A stretch of 12,548 nucleotides of DNA from JBBAEA01 sp041656175 (GCA_041656175.1 JBBAEA010000103.1:1-12548), one strand, 5' to 3'. Positions 1-7,110 are shown, numbered from the stretch's first letter. Program-made: numbers and translations. The notes: a model not told the origin generated them from the letters alone.

Positions 1-221
1 TAAGCGCTTACCGAATAAACTGCCATTCTATCATCTGCATGCCTAATTTTATGCGCATTTTATTGTTTTGCTTCTCTACAAAACGACTAATTTTCTTTAA
101 AACTGTTTCGTTTTGGAAAAAAAACATTCAAATTTTTGGTCCGTGCAAAGGTCTCATTTTGTTTAAGACTATATCGAATTTGTAAAATTAAATTCGTTAT
201 TTCTAGCCGTGCAAATGTCTC
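1..221 (+). repeat. R1 dispersed AT-rich element, copy 1 (with duplicated 3' part)
   Basis: Positions 1-155 align along their whole length with the reverse complement of 6951-7110 and with 12336-12548. Shared blocks are CGAATAAA near 13-20, a single degenerate CTATC...CATGCCT unit near 28-43, TCTCTACAAAA near 73, TTTAAAACTGT near 107, and CCGTGCAAAGGTCTC at 141-155. A second, shorter copy of the 3' half follows in tandem (151-221): it starts GGTCTCATTTTGTTTAA and ends CCGTGCAAATGTCTC. No coding capacity is apparent. The left edge may lie outside the window. Confidence 0.75.
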
Positions 222-280
222 GTTTAAACAAACCAAGATATCTTTCCAAACTTTATTTGAGCAAATTTTCACGGTTTTTG

Positions 281-365
281 CATTAAACAAGGGCAGGTTT
301 GAAACTTGCCCCTACACCACGCTGTGAGGGCATTAAACAAGGGCAGGTTTGAAACCTGCCCCTAC
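281..365. repeat. Two tandem REP-like palindromes
   Basis: A 35-bp sequence occurs at 281-315 and again at 331-365, differing at one base, with a 50-bp period. The core at 341-361 is a perfect palindrome of 10-bp arms (GGGCAGGTTT / AAACCTGCCC) around one base; the copy at 291-311 has one mismatch. A G-rich palindrome of this kind followed by CTAC resembles REP elements moved by RAYT (Y1 transposase) enzymes in other bacteria. No transposase is present here, so that link is inference. Confidence 0.7.
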
Positions 366-408
366 TTGAGTCGCCGTTGAGGGTAGGGCAAGCACAAAAC
401 CCTGTTTC

Positions 409-514
409 GCCAAAACCGGGACGGGGCGTCGCGGGGTGTCCCCGCGGAGGGGGTAGACGCAAACCCGCGCACGGCGCGGGGTTGCGGCGTAGGGGGACAC
501 TTCCCCCACAAAAA
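409..514 (+). repeat. R2 GC-rich palindromic element, copy A
   Basis: This segment of about 106 bp is nearly identical to 3037-3144. It folds as nested stems: outer GTGTCCCC (436-443) with GGGGACAC (493-500), and inner CGCAA-A-CCCGCGC (458-470) with GCGCGGG-G-TTGCG (474-486), closing a 3-base loop with one A/G mismatch. The differences from copy B cluster in the inner stem and keep pairing. The 63-codon reading frame across it on the minus strand is a by-product. It lies downstream of ftsA, with the REP-like pair next to it. Confidence 0.75.
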
Positions 515-647
515 TAAAAAGCATAAATATCGAATGAATCAGCGCTTTTTTAGCCGACTAAGTCTACGTTTTTAGCGGATTTTTGCTATAAAGCGTGGGC
601 GAAGCAACGGACGCGGCCAACGGCGAAATCATGCAAAATGCCAGCCA
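515..647. other. Intergenic stretch downstream of ftsA
   Basis: No gene was found. A degenerate copy of the short TCAGAG motif (GAATCAGCGCTTTTTTAG) lies at 536-553. TAAAGCGTGGGC followed by GAAGCA near 591-608 recurs at 3227-3256 with an inserted hairpin. No convincing intrinsic terminator for ftsA was seen. ftsZ, which commonly follows ftsA, is absent. Confidence 0.5.
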
Positions 648-1874
648 TTAGATGATTTCTTTAAGCCACGAGACTAGCCGTTCCCTCAAGGACACGCCCT
701 TAGATTCTTTAGGCTTAAAGAGGCGCAAATCCGCGTGACGCGTAGCCTGCAAGAGCAGTCCCACGGCGGTCGCGCTCTTTGGCAGGCGCACCAAATCGCT
801 CATGCCGCCCACACCGATGGGAATCCCGCGCCTAACAGGCAGACCCGTGACTCTTCCGCAAAGCTCGGGCGCCGCGTCCATGATAGCGGCACCACCCGTT
901 AAAACGATGCCGCTGGGAATCTTATCGCGGTAGCCAGAATTATCGATTTCGCGAAAAGCAAAAGAGAAAATTTCTTCAAGCCGCGTTTCGATGATATCGG
1001 CAATGACGCGTTTGGGCAGTTTTCGCGGCTCGCGCCCACCGACGTTTGGAACGTGAATGATTTCGTCGGGTCCGACGGCAGAGACCATAGCGCAGCCCGA
1101 GTTAAGTTTTAGACGCTCAGCCTCGGCCAGCGGGATGTGTAGACCCGCGCCGATATCGGTGGTTAGGAGATTGGCGCCTAAACTAAGGCTAGCGGTGTGC
1201 ACGATGCTACCCTTAGCCCATACAGCGATATCAGTGCAGCCGCCACCAAGATCAATCACGGCGCAGCCCAACTCCTTTTCGTCGGGGCTCAAAACGGCTT
1301 CAGAACTGGCGAGGCCAGAAAAGATAATATCTGAGACTTCGAGCTTGCAACGGTTTGCGCATTTCACAAGATTTTGCGCACAACTTACGGAACCTGTCAC
1401 GATGTGAACACGCGTTTCAAGGCGGACGCCAGCCATGCCCTTCGGGTTAGCGATTCCTGTGTGCCCGTCAAGGATATACTCCTGCGGTAGGACGTGTAAA
1501 AACTCGCGATCGTTAGGAATGGCAACGGCCTTAGCCGATTCAATCGCCTGCGCTATATCGGCATCGTCAACTTCTTGCTGCTTTACGCCCGCAAGCCCCT
1601 CGCTGTTAATGCCTTTAATGTGCCCACCCGTAATCGACATCAGCACGTTTGAGATATCACAGCCCGACATCACCTCGGCATCCTCGATGGCTTTTTGGAT
1701 CACCTCCGCCGCCGCATCGATATTCACGAGCATTCCCTTGCTCACACCCTTGGACGCGTGATTGCCAATACCAATAATATTCACCCCATCGCTACACAAC
1801 TCGCCGACAATTGCAGAGATCTTCGTACTCCCAACGTCGAGCCCGACGAGGATTTCATTGTGTCGTAGCGCCAT
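648..1874 (-). CDS. ftsA: Cell division protein FtsA
   Basis: FtsA is an actin-like ATPase that tethers FtsZ filaments to the inner face of the cytoplasmic membrane and recruits later division proteins. The 408-residue product has the expected ATPase signatures: phosphate-1 loop GLDVGSTKISAIV (11-23), phosphate-2 VIDLGGGCTDIAVW (206-219) and the adenosine motif GIVLTGGAA (322-330). An FtsA-specific SHS2/1C region lies between about 85 and 165. It ends in a likely amphipathic membrane-targeting helix (about 393-408, LRERLVSWLKEII). The ATG at 1874 is preferred to the upstream in-frame start at 1970 because AAGGAAG (1881-1887) sits 6 bp before it and the family N-terminus starts here. The start lies inside the end of ftsQ (20-bp overlap), which suggests translational coupling. 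Confidence 0.96.
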   Translation of the reverse strand: MALRHNEILVGLDVGSTKISAIVGELCSDGVNIIGIGNHASKGVSKGMLVNIDAAAEVIQKAIEDAEVMSGCDISNVLMSITGGHIKGINSEGLAGVKQQEVDDADIAQAIESAKAVAIPNDREFLHVLPQEYILDGHTGIANPKGMAGVRLETRVHIVTGSVSCAQNLVKCANRCKLEVSDIIFSGLASSEAVLSPDEKELGCAVIDLGGGCTDIAVWAKGSIVHTASLSLGANLLTTDIGAGLHIPLAEAERLKLNSGCAMVSAVGPDEIIHVPNVGGREPRKLPKRVIADIIETRLEEIFSFAFREIDNSGYRDKIPSGIVLTGGAAIMDAAPELCGRVTGLPVRRGIPIGVGGMSDLVRLPKSATAVGLLLQATRHADLRLFKPKESKGVSLRERLVSWLKEII

Positions 1875-2748
1875 CGAAATCTTCCTTATTTTGTAAATCC
1901 TTAAGTAGCGCCGCCACATCCTCTGTTTCGGCTGCCTTTCGCGCCATCGCCGCAGCGTCGGGGCGCGCACTAATCGCTACCGCGTCCAAATCTTTGTCGG
2001 CGTCCAGCAAAATGTAATCCGCCACCACCGACTGGGAGGCCAAAATTTCATCAACCTGCATCAAACGCTCAATCCGCTCATCAAAGCGGTCATAGCCCAT
2101 TCTAATTTCGCTCTGTGCCGTAAAAAGAGTATAACCCGTCGCGTTATCGTAATGCACTTCATCCACGCGTTGCGCAAAATCCGCCCCCTCCACCGCACGC
2201 GCCAAGGCAAATGCTTGCTTTACCACATCGCCGCGCTCCAAAAGCCCACGCCCACTCACAATGGGATGCGTTAACGCGTCTTCCACGGCATACAATTTTA
2301 TGGGTTCGCCCGCCAAATCCACGACGTATAAATTCCCATCGTTCACAATACCTAGCGCTTCCTTCTCGCGCACCACAATCTCTATGGCATCAGGCAAAGT
2401 GAAGTTCAAATCCACCGAATCTACCCACGCAATTCCCTCCAAACGCTCCCGAAGTGCATCGCTATCCAAGTCAAAAAGATTCACGCCTTCGTCTAAAAGA
2501 CCAGAAACCTCCAGTATTTCCGCATCTGATACGCGTAAATTGCCACGAATCTGAATATCATGCGGTTCAAAGTAGCCCTGATTCACTAAGTGCTGGTAGT
2601 ACAAATACGCGCCATACGGAATTCCGACAGCCAACGCACAAGCGAAGGCCAAAAGCGCGATCGCGCGCCCAAACGAACGCCATCGCCCCGCACTCCAATG
2701 CTTCACCCGCGGCGCGCGTCTCTTGTTGTTTCTACGTACTTTTGACAT
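1855..2748 (-). CDS. ftsQ: Cell division protein FtsQ
   Basis: FtsQ/DivIB is a bitopic membrane protein that joins early and late divisome parts, with FtsB and FtsL as known partners. The 297-residue product has a basic cytoplasmic N-terminus (about 1-28, many Arg/Lys), one membrane segment (about 29-52) and a POTRA domain (about 62-130; HDIQIRGNLRVSDAEIL at its start, WVDSVDLNFTLPDAIEIVVREKE at its end). A FtsQ beta domain follows to about 260, where the sequence runs YVVDLAGEPIKLY. The last 35 residues are an Ala/Asp/Glu-rich tail of unclear role. The ATG at 2748 has only a weak purine-rich stretch upstream. It is the first gene of the pair with ftsA; the usual murC/murB/ddl neighbours are absent upstream. 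Confidence 0.92.
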   Translation of the reverse strand: MSKVRRNNKRRAPRVKHWSAGRWRSFGRAIALLAFACALAVGIPYGAYLYYQHLVNQGYFEPHDIQIRGNLRVSDAEILEVSGLLDEGVNLFDLDSDALRERLEGIAWVDSVDLNFTLPDAIEIVVREKEALGIVNDGNLYVVDLAGEPIKLYAVEDALTHPIVSGRGLLERGDVVKQAFALARAVEGADFAQRVDEVHYDNATGYTLFTAQSEIRMGYDRFDERIERLMQVDEILASQSVVADYILLDADKDLDAVAISARPDAAAMARKAAETEDVAALLKDLQNKEDFDGATTQ

Positions 2749-2837
2749 TTACTTTCACTAAAAAATCAAGACAATACTGTGTTTTTCATGCTGAGAGGGG
2801 CGATGCACAAGCTAAGCGGAAAAGCCCTGTTCCCCCG

Positions 2838-2959
2838 ATATTTGCCTAGTTCGCACGAATTTTTCACCGTTCTCGCGTTACTCCCTAGCACTCTGCAAAT
2901 ACAGCAGCACTAGCCACGCTCTATTGAGTCTGACACAGCACTGCATTTAGGCAAATATC
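2838..2959. repeat. 12-bp inverted repeat pair around a 98-bp spacer
   Basis: GATATTTGCCTA (2838-2849) and its exact reverse complement TAGGCAAATATC (2948-2959) bracket 98 bp of non-coding DNA. A third GCAAATA lies inside at 2895-2901. This could be the ends of a small non-autonomous element or paired protein-binding sites upstream of ftsQ. No target-site duplication is evident. The rest of 2749-3006 shows nothing else identifiable. Confidence 0.5.
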
Positions 2960-3006
2960 TTAAGTTCATAGATATTATGGATGGATTTTGCATGCATTTA
3001 AGTATC

Positions 3007-3025
3007 CTTAAGGAAGCTCTGAACA
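3007..3025 (-). repeat. Short dispersed TCAGAG motif
   Basis: Read on the minus strand this is TGTTCAGAGCTTCCTTAAG. It matches the 5' edge of R1 copy 3 (12321-12339, TAATCAGAGCATCCTTAAG) and solo sites at 3203-3220, 5491-5510 and 11961-11980. It may be the residual end of a degraded R1 element. Confidence 0.5.
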
Positions 3026-3036
3026 ATGTGAAATTT

Positions 3037-3144
3037 GCCAAAAACTGGACGGGGCGTCGCGGGGTGTCCCCGCGGAGGGGGTAGTGTCAAACCCGCGCAA
3101 AGCGCGGGGTTGACACGTAGGGGGACACTTCCCCCCACAAAAAA
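3037..3144 (+). repeat. R2 GC-rich palindromic element, copy B
   Basis: This is a near-identical copy of 409-514. Outer stem: GTGTCCCC (3064-3071) with GGGGACAC (3121-3128). Inner stem: TGTCAA-A-CCCGCGC (3085-3098) with GCGCGGG-G-TTGACA (3102-3115). Where copy A has C-G and G-C pairs, copy B has G-C and T-A at the same stem positions, so both strands changed together. Confidence 0.78.
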
Positions 3145-3197
3145 GAGCTTTGAAAATTATCAATTTAATGACTTTGCGTTTGCCCAGTAGCATAGCC

Positions 3198-3326
3198 CCA
3201 ATAAATCAGAGTCTCATTAAACACAGTAAAGCGTGGGCCACAAACTAGGCGAAGCACATAGCTTGTGGGGGTTTATTTATTGGCGACAACACGCTACGCT
3301 ACACGCAACCGCTACTGCGGTTTTTT
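3198..3326 (+). promoter_or_regulatory. Structured leader ending in a terminator-like hairpin before thpR
   Basis: A long-range stem CCAATAAAT (3198-3206) / ATTTATTGG (3275-3283) encloses a second hairpin, CCACAA (3238-3243) / TTGTGG (3263-3268), extended by CTA (3245-3247) / TAG (3259-3261). A short stem AACCGC-TACT-GCGGTT (3307-3322) followed by TTTT lies 13 bp before the thpR start. The layout resembles a leader with an attenuator, or a small RNA with its own terminator. A solo TCAGAG motif (3203-3220) lies inside, so part of it may be repeat-derived. Confidence 0.4.
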
Positions 3327-3339
3327 GGGGTACTTATCT

Positions 3340-3945
3340 ATGATTCACAACGAATATCATCATTTATTTATAGCTATCGACATCGACATCAAACTCGTGG
3401 AGCGCCTAACGCTAGTGCAAAATGATCTTGGCAAAATCATTAACGCTCGTGGTGCTTCGGTACGCTGGACGGCGCCAGAGAACTTACACCTTAGCCTTAA
3501 ATTCTTGGGCTCCCACGACTTCGCACTTTTGCCCGAACTTTGCGGTTACATCGACGACGCCGTTAGAGATTTTCCGTCGTTTTCGATCAACACCGCTTTT
3601 ATCGGTGCATTCCCGCATCCCGATTGTCCGCGAATTATTTACGCATCGACCGACCAAGGACTGGACAAGCTCCAAGAGCTTCGAAAACGCGTCGACGACG
3701 TTTTGGCCTTGTACCAATTTGTACCCGACAAGCGACCGTATTTGCCGCATATTACTTTAGGGCGAGTTAAAACTCCGCTAAACGCGCTGCACTTTAGCGA
3801 TGCTATCAATGCGATTAAAGACCTCAACTTTGGTTCTTCCCATATCACTGAAGTCATATTATATGGCAGTAACTTAACGAGTAGCGGCGCGTACTACACT
3901 GTGCTGTCGCGCCATCCATTGCGGCGCAAAACCAAGGGAGCCTAA
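3340..3945 (+). CDS. thpR: RNA 2',3'-cyclic phosphodiesterase (2H family, ThpR/LigT)
   Basis: This is a 2H phosphoesterase: family members open RNA 2',3'-cyclic phosphates to 2'-phosphates and were first known as reversible 2'-5' RNA ligases; the physiological substrate is often unknown. The 201-residue length is normal. Both catalytic motifs are present: H50-L-S52 in ENLHLSLKFLG and H137-I-T139 in YLPHITLGRVK. The start typical of the family is HLFIAIDI near residue 8. The ATG at 3340 is chosen over one at 3265 because the extra 25 residues are unlike the family and cover the leader hairpins; GGGG at 3327-3330 is a weak ribosome site. The helicase gene follows after 6 bp, so the two are probably co-transcribed and translationally linked. 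Confidence 0.9.
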   Translation: MIHNEYHHLFIAIDIDIKLVERLTLVQNDLGKIINARGASVRWTAPENLHLSLKFLGSHDFALLPELCGYIDDAVRDFPSFSINTAFIGAFPHPDCPRIIYASTDQGLDKLQELRKRVDDVLALYQFVPDKRPYLPHITLGRVKTPLNALHFSDAINAIKDLNFGSSHITEVILYGSNLTSSGAYYTVLSRHPLRRKTKGA

Positions 3946-3951
3946 AGATCG

Positions 3952-5328
3952 ATGAAGGCATGGCGTTTACGCTTTGATACAGGATCGCTTGTTGTTGAAA
4001 CAGGGGATGCCGAGCAACACGATATGCGCGAGCTCGTCTCTGGGCTGATTTGGGATCAGCGTATAGAGGCATTTCGCGGTGAAGCGGCGATGTATAGGCC
4101 TCTCATATTAAAGCTAGTGCGCCGAAAACTCGAGTATATCGATGAGGCTAAGTCGTATGATGAACTAGAACTTGCGATGCACATAAAGCGCAAACCCTTC
4201 CCTTATCAAGCCGAGGCGCTCAACGCTTGGGAAAAAGCGGGTTGTCGCGGCATCGTCGTATTGCCAACCGGTGCAGGCAAAACTTTTGTTGCCCACCTCG
4301 CCATGATGGGCAGACAAAGAGCTAGCCTTATCGTCACGCCAACCCTCGATCTGATGCACCAATGGTTTGCCGGGCTTCGTTCCGCCTTTCGTTGCGAAAT
4401 AGGCATGATTGGCGGCGGCGTCTACGATCCCAAGCCGATAAGTGTTACCACCTACGATTCGGCATACATACACATGGATAAACTCGGGGATCGATACGGA
4501 CTACTTATCTTTGATGAAGTTCATCACCTCCCCTCTCCAAGCTACGCCTTAGCCGCAAAACACTCCATCGCCCCCTATCGCTTAGGTTTAAGCGCCACTC
4601 CAGAGCGCGATGATGCTGCTTATAGCTACGACGAACTTGTCGGCCCCATCGTGTATTCCAAAAGCATCAAAGATCTGGCTGGCGCCCATCTCTCCGAATA
4701 CGAAACCATACAAATTAGCGTTAGCCTTAGTGACGAAGAGCGCGAAGAGTATTCGCAAGCGCGCAGTACTTATCTTGAATTTGTTCGCCAAAACGGTATT
4801 CGCATGAATTCGCGCTCAGCGTGGGGCGACTTTCTTAAAGCATGCGCGCGATCCTCCGAAGGGCGCCTTGCCCTGCTTGCACACCGAAGTCAAAAGCGCA
4901 TTACACAGTGTTGTCGCGAAAAAATCACCGTACTCATCGACATTCTCGCAGAGCATCGCAACGATCGCAGCATCATATTTACAGCCGACAACGATACGGT
5001 TTACAGAATTAGCAAGCTACTTCTCGTTCCCGCCATCACTCACCAAAGTAACGCGAAAGAGCGTCGTCGCGTTTTAGACGACTTTAACGCGGGGCGCTAC
5101 CCCGTACTCGTGACCAGCAGAGTGCTCAACGAAGGAGTGGATGTGCCAGAAGCAAACGTCGCTATAGTATTATCGGGTTCAGGTAGTGTGCGCGAACATG
5201 TGCAAAGACTCGGACGCATCTTGCGCGCACGCGAAGGCAAAAGCGCCGTACTCTACGAATTTGTCGCCGAAGGAACGAACGAAGAATTTACTAGCCAACG
5301 CAGGCGAAAGCATGACGCGTACAGCTAG
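3952..5328 (+). CDS. XPB/SSL2-type DEAD/DEAH superfamily 2 helicase
   Basis: This predicted ATP-dependent DNA helicase/translocase of the COG1061 (SSL2, XPB-like) group is 458 residues, close to archaeal XPB and shorter than the mycobacterial form. Motifs in order: PFPYQAEAL with Q86, Walker A PTGAGKT (105-111), DEVH (188-191), SATP (214-217), NEGVDVPE (393-400) and QRLGRILR (418-425). The C-terminus EEFTSQRRRKHDAYS is typical of the group. The motif after SATP reads ERDD, whereas eukaryotic XPB has RED here. An N-terminal region of about 80 residues may be a damage-recognition-like domain. AAGGGAG (3934-3940) inside the end of thpR is a plausible ribosome site. Archaeal XPB usually pairs with the nuclease Bax1 (DUF790), but no such gene follows. 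The role in repair or transcription is inferred from the family. Confidence 0.88.
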   Translation: MKAWRLRFDTGSLVVETGDAEQHDMRELVSGLIWDQRIEAFRGEAAMYRPLILKLVRRKLEYIDEAKSYDELELAMHIKRKPFPYQAEALNAWEKAGCRGIVVLPTGAGKTFVAHLAMMGRQRASLIVTPTLDLMHQWFAGLRSAFRCEIGMIGGGVYDPKPISVTTYDSAYIHMDKLGDRYGLLIFDEVHHLPSPSYALAAKHSIAPYRLGLSATPERDDAAYSYDELVGPIVYSKSIKDLAGAHLSEYETIQISVSLSDEEREEYSQARSTYLEFVRQNGIRMNSRSAWGDFLKACARSSEGRLALLAHRSQKRITQCCREKITVLIDILAEHRNDRSIIFTADNDTVYRISKLLLVPAITHQSNAKERRRVLDDFNAGRYPVLVTSRVLNEGVDVPEANVAIVLSGSGSVREHVQRLGRILRAREGKSAVLYEFVAEGTNEEFTSQRRRKHDAYS

Positions 5329-5339
5329 GGAAGCTCAAT

Positions 5340-5378
5340 TTTATTGGGGTGCCGCGCCAAAGCCCGTTGAAGGGTTAT
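5340..5378. repeat. Degenerate GGGG...CCCC hairpin repeat
   Basis: TGGGGTGCCGCGCCAAAGCC followed by CGTTGAAGGG resembles 11984-12015 (TGGAGCTCCGCCCCAAGCCC then CGCTAAGGGG). Each carries two small GC stems. It lies between convergent genes, just after the helicase stop, so it could help end transcription. Similarity is moderate. Confidence 0.35.
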
Positions 5379-5454
5379 CGCTCTTAGAACTCGCTTTTGC
5401 TGTGTAGTGTATTAATTATTTTGAAAGACAGTTTGACTTTTGTGGTTTTAATCA

Positions 5455-5510
5455 GGGGCAGCTTTGAATCTTCCCCTACGCATTTTGCATAAATCAGAGC
5501 TCTTTTAAAG
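5455..5510. repeat. Degenerate REP-like palindrome plus TCAGAG motif between convergent genes
   Basis: GGGGCAGCTTTGAATCTTCC followed by CCTAC (5455-5479) is a diverged relative of the palindromes at 281-365. It is followed by a solo TCAGAG motif (5491-5510) that runs over the cls stop codon at 5505-5507. No other strong terminator was found in 5329-5504, so the palindrome may serve as one. Confidence 0.45.
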
Positions 5511-6941
5511 TATAGGGCTAAACAGCCGAGCGAAAGCCACCAATAGGCGTTTTCCCATGCTTTGGCGAAGCTCGTCAACGGCGGTAATTTCGCGTGATTG
5601 CAATAGATCTTCGTAAAACATAGCTTTAACCTCTTCGGCAAACACTTTGTCGTAAACAAAGGCGTTTACCTCAAAGTTTGTGCTCAAAGAGCGCGGATCC
5701 ATGTTGGCCGAACCCACAGTGGCAAAGCTATCATCGACGCATATGGTTTTGGAATGCAAAAATCCGTCGCCGTACTCGAAAATGCGTACACCAGCATCTA
5801 AGAGCTCTTCGTAATAAGAGCGGCTCGCGTAGCTCATTATCTTGTGATCACTGCGACCCGGTAGAAGCAAACAAATATCCACGCCCCTCATTGCAGCAGA
5901 CATCATAGCCATTTTAATGCTTATGTGGGGAATGAAGTAGGGTGTAGTAATGTAACAATATCGTTTGGCACTGCTTATCGCTACAAAAAAGGCAATAAGC
6001 ATATTTTCACGCTCGCGATCGGGGCCAGAAGGGAGAATATGCACGAGCATATCGCCTGCACCCTGTACAACATCTGTTGGTTCTAGCAATTCGTTGGTTA
6101 AATAGTGCCAATCTTCCCAAAAAACGTAGTTTAATGTGGCGGCTGCAGGGCCTTCGATTTTGATGAAACAATCGCGCCAGCGACCAATTTTTGGGTTTTT
6201 TCCCTCGTATTCTTCACCGATATTGAGCCCCCCCGTAAAACCTATCGCGTCATCGACAATAACAATTTTGCGGTGATTCCTAAAACTCCAACGCATGCGA
6301 GCCCATGCAAAAGGCACGAGGAGTGGCAAAAATACGGCAATCTCTACTCCCGCTTCGCGCAATTGACGCTTCCAACGCCGCGTTAGACCAATGCTACCAA
6401 AATCATCAAAGATCAGGCGCACTTTTACGCCAGCGCGGGCGCGCTCCATGAGCAGCTCCCCTAAGTGCTCTCCCGTACTGTCTTGCTTAATGATATAAAA
6501 CAATACGTTAACGCTGTGTTTCGCTTTAGCAATGGCGTTAAAAATAGCAGGGTAGCTCTCATCGTGATCTTTAAGCAGTGTCACGCGATTTCCGACAGTA
6601 AGAGGGAGTTCAGCCTCGTTGATAGCCAGACTTAGCATCGCCTCTGCATCCTTAAACGCTTGGTGCAGCTGTACCTCGCGCTCTGCGGACTGCGCCGCGT
6701 AGCTTCTAAAGTGTGCTAAACACTGTTTACGCAGTTTTTCTTTTTTCAGGGCGCGACGCCGCATGCGCCTGCGACCAAAAACAAAGTACAGCGCAATACC
6801 CAAATATGGCAAAGCGATAATGACGCCGATCCACGCCAAACTAGAGGTGGGCTGACGCTTTTCGAGCAATATCCAAATAACAACAAAAGCCGCAGTGGAT
6901 ATAGCAATGCCAGTTAAAACCAACGCAAAAAGATTTATCAA
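5505..6941 (-). CDS. cls: Cardiolipin synthase (phospholipase D superfamily)
   Basis: Cls joins two phosphatidylglycerol molecules into cardiolipin and glycerol at the inner membrane. The 478-residue length is normal for bacterial Cls. Two N-terminal membrane segments (about 5-25 and 36-55) are followed by a basic stretch (57-72) and two PLD domains. Both HKD motifs are intact: H223-R-K225...D230 with GGLN (237-240), and H396-S-K398...D403 with GSANMD (410-415). The start is TTG at 6941: an in-frame TAG lies just upstream, the next Met is residue 60, and the family N-terminus begins here. The nearest AAGG (6955-6958) is 13 bp from the start and lies within R1 copy 2, so translation may be weak. 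A promoter-like sequence also lies in R1. Confidence 0.93.
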   Translation of the reverse strand: MINLFALVLTGIAISTAAFVVIWILLEKRQPTSSLAWIGVIIALPYLGIALYFVFGRRRMRRRALKKEKLRKQCLAHFRSYAAQSAEREVQLHQAFKDAEAMLSLAINEAELPLTVGNRVTLLKDHDESYPAIFNAIAKAKHSVNVLFYIIKQDSTGEHLGELLMERARAGVKVRLIFDDFGSIGLTRRWKRQLREAGVEIAVFLPLLVPFAWARMRWSFRNHRKIVIVDDAIGFTGGLNIGEEYEGKNPKIGRWRDCFIKIEGPAAATLNYVFWEDWHYLTNELLEPTDVVQGAGDMLVHILPSGPDRERENMLIAFFVAISSAKRYCYITTPYFIPHISIKMAMMSAAMRGVDICLLLPGRSDHKIMSYASRSYYEELLDAGVRIFEYGDGFLHSKTICVDDSFATVGSANMDPRSLSTNFEVNAFVYDKVFAEEVKAMFYEDLLQSREITAVDELRQSMGKRLLVAFARLFSPIL

Positions 6942-6950
6942 TAAAAACTA

Positions 6951-7110
6951 GAGACCTTTGCACGGATAAAAATAGTGAATATATTTTTATAAATCCGATA
7001 CAGTTTTAAACAAAATGAGACATTTTGTAGAGAATCATAACTTGATAGTGCTTATTAAATAAGGCAGGTAGGAGATAGGATGACATTTTATTCGAAAAGA
7101 GCTTAAAAGA
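6951..7110 (-). repeat. R1 dispersed AT-rich element, copy 2 (inverted)
   Basis: The minus strand reads TTAAG, TTTTCGAATAAAATGTCA, CTATCTCCTACCTGCC, TCTCTACAAAATGTCTC, TTTAAAACTGTATCGGATTT and ends CCGTGCAAAGGTCTC, matching copy 3 (12336-12548) base for base over long runs and copy 1 more loosely. Only one 14-bp CTATC unit is present here, against seven in copy 3. The element ends 9 bp before the cls start codon. It shares AAAGCAGTCTTTTAAG (minus strand, about 7101-7116) with 11953-11968. Confidence 0.8.
6986..7013 (-). promoter_or_regulatory. Candidate cls promoter inside R1 copy 2
   Basis: On the minus strand, TTGTTT (7008-7013), a 16-bp spacer and TATAAA (6986-6991) resemble a housekeeping sigma promoter reading into cls, giving a leader of about 38 nt. 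The equivalent -10 in the other R1 copies reads TGTAAC or TGTAAA, which is poorer. Prediction from sequence only. Confidence 0.35.

Noticed and set aside
87..524. Small frames on both strands (about 60-67 codons)
   Set aside because: They fall in R1, the REP-like pair and R2, have no ribosome sites, and their protein matches each other only because the DNA repeats.
1057..1761. Long plus-strand frames opposite ftsA (116 and 108 codons)
   Set aside because: They are antisense shadows of a strongly conserved gene with no supporting start signals.
1875..1970. Longer FtsA with 32 extra N-terminal residues
   Set aside because: The extension overlaps ftsQ, is Arg-rich and unlike FtsA, while the ATG at 1874 has a good ribosome site.
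5312..5407. 31-codon frame after the helicase, possible remnant of a Bax1/DUF790 partner
   Set aside because: Its sequence does not resemble the start of DUF790 proteins, and most of it is the GGGG...CCCC hairpin repeat.
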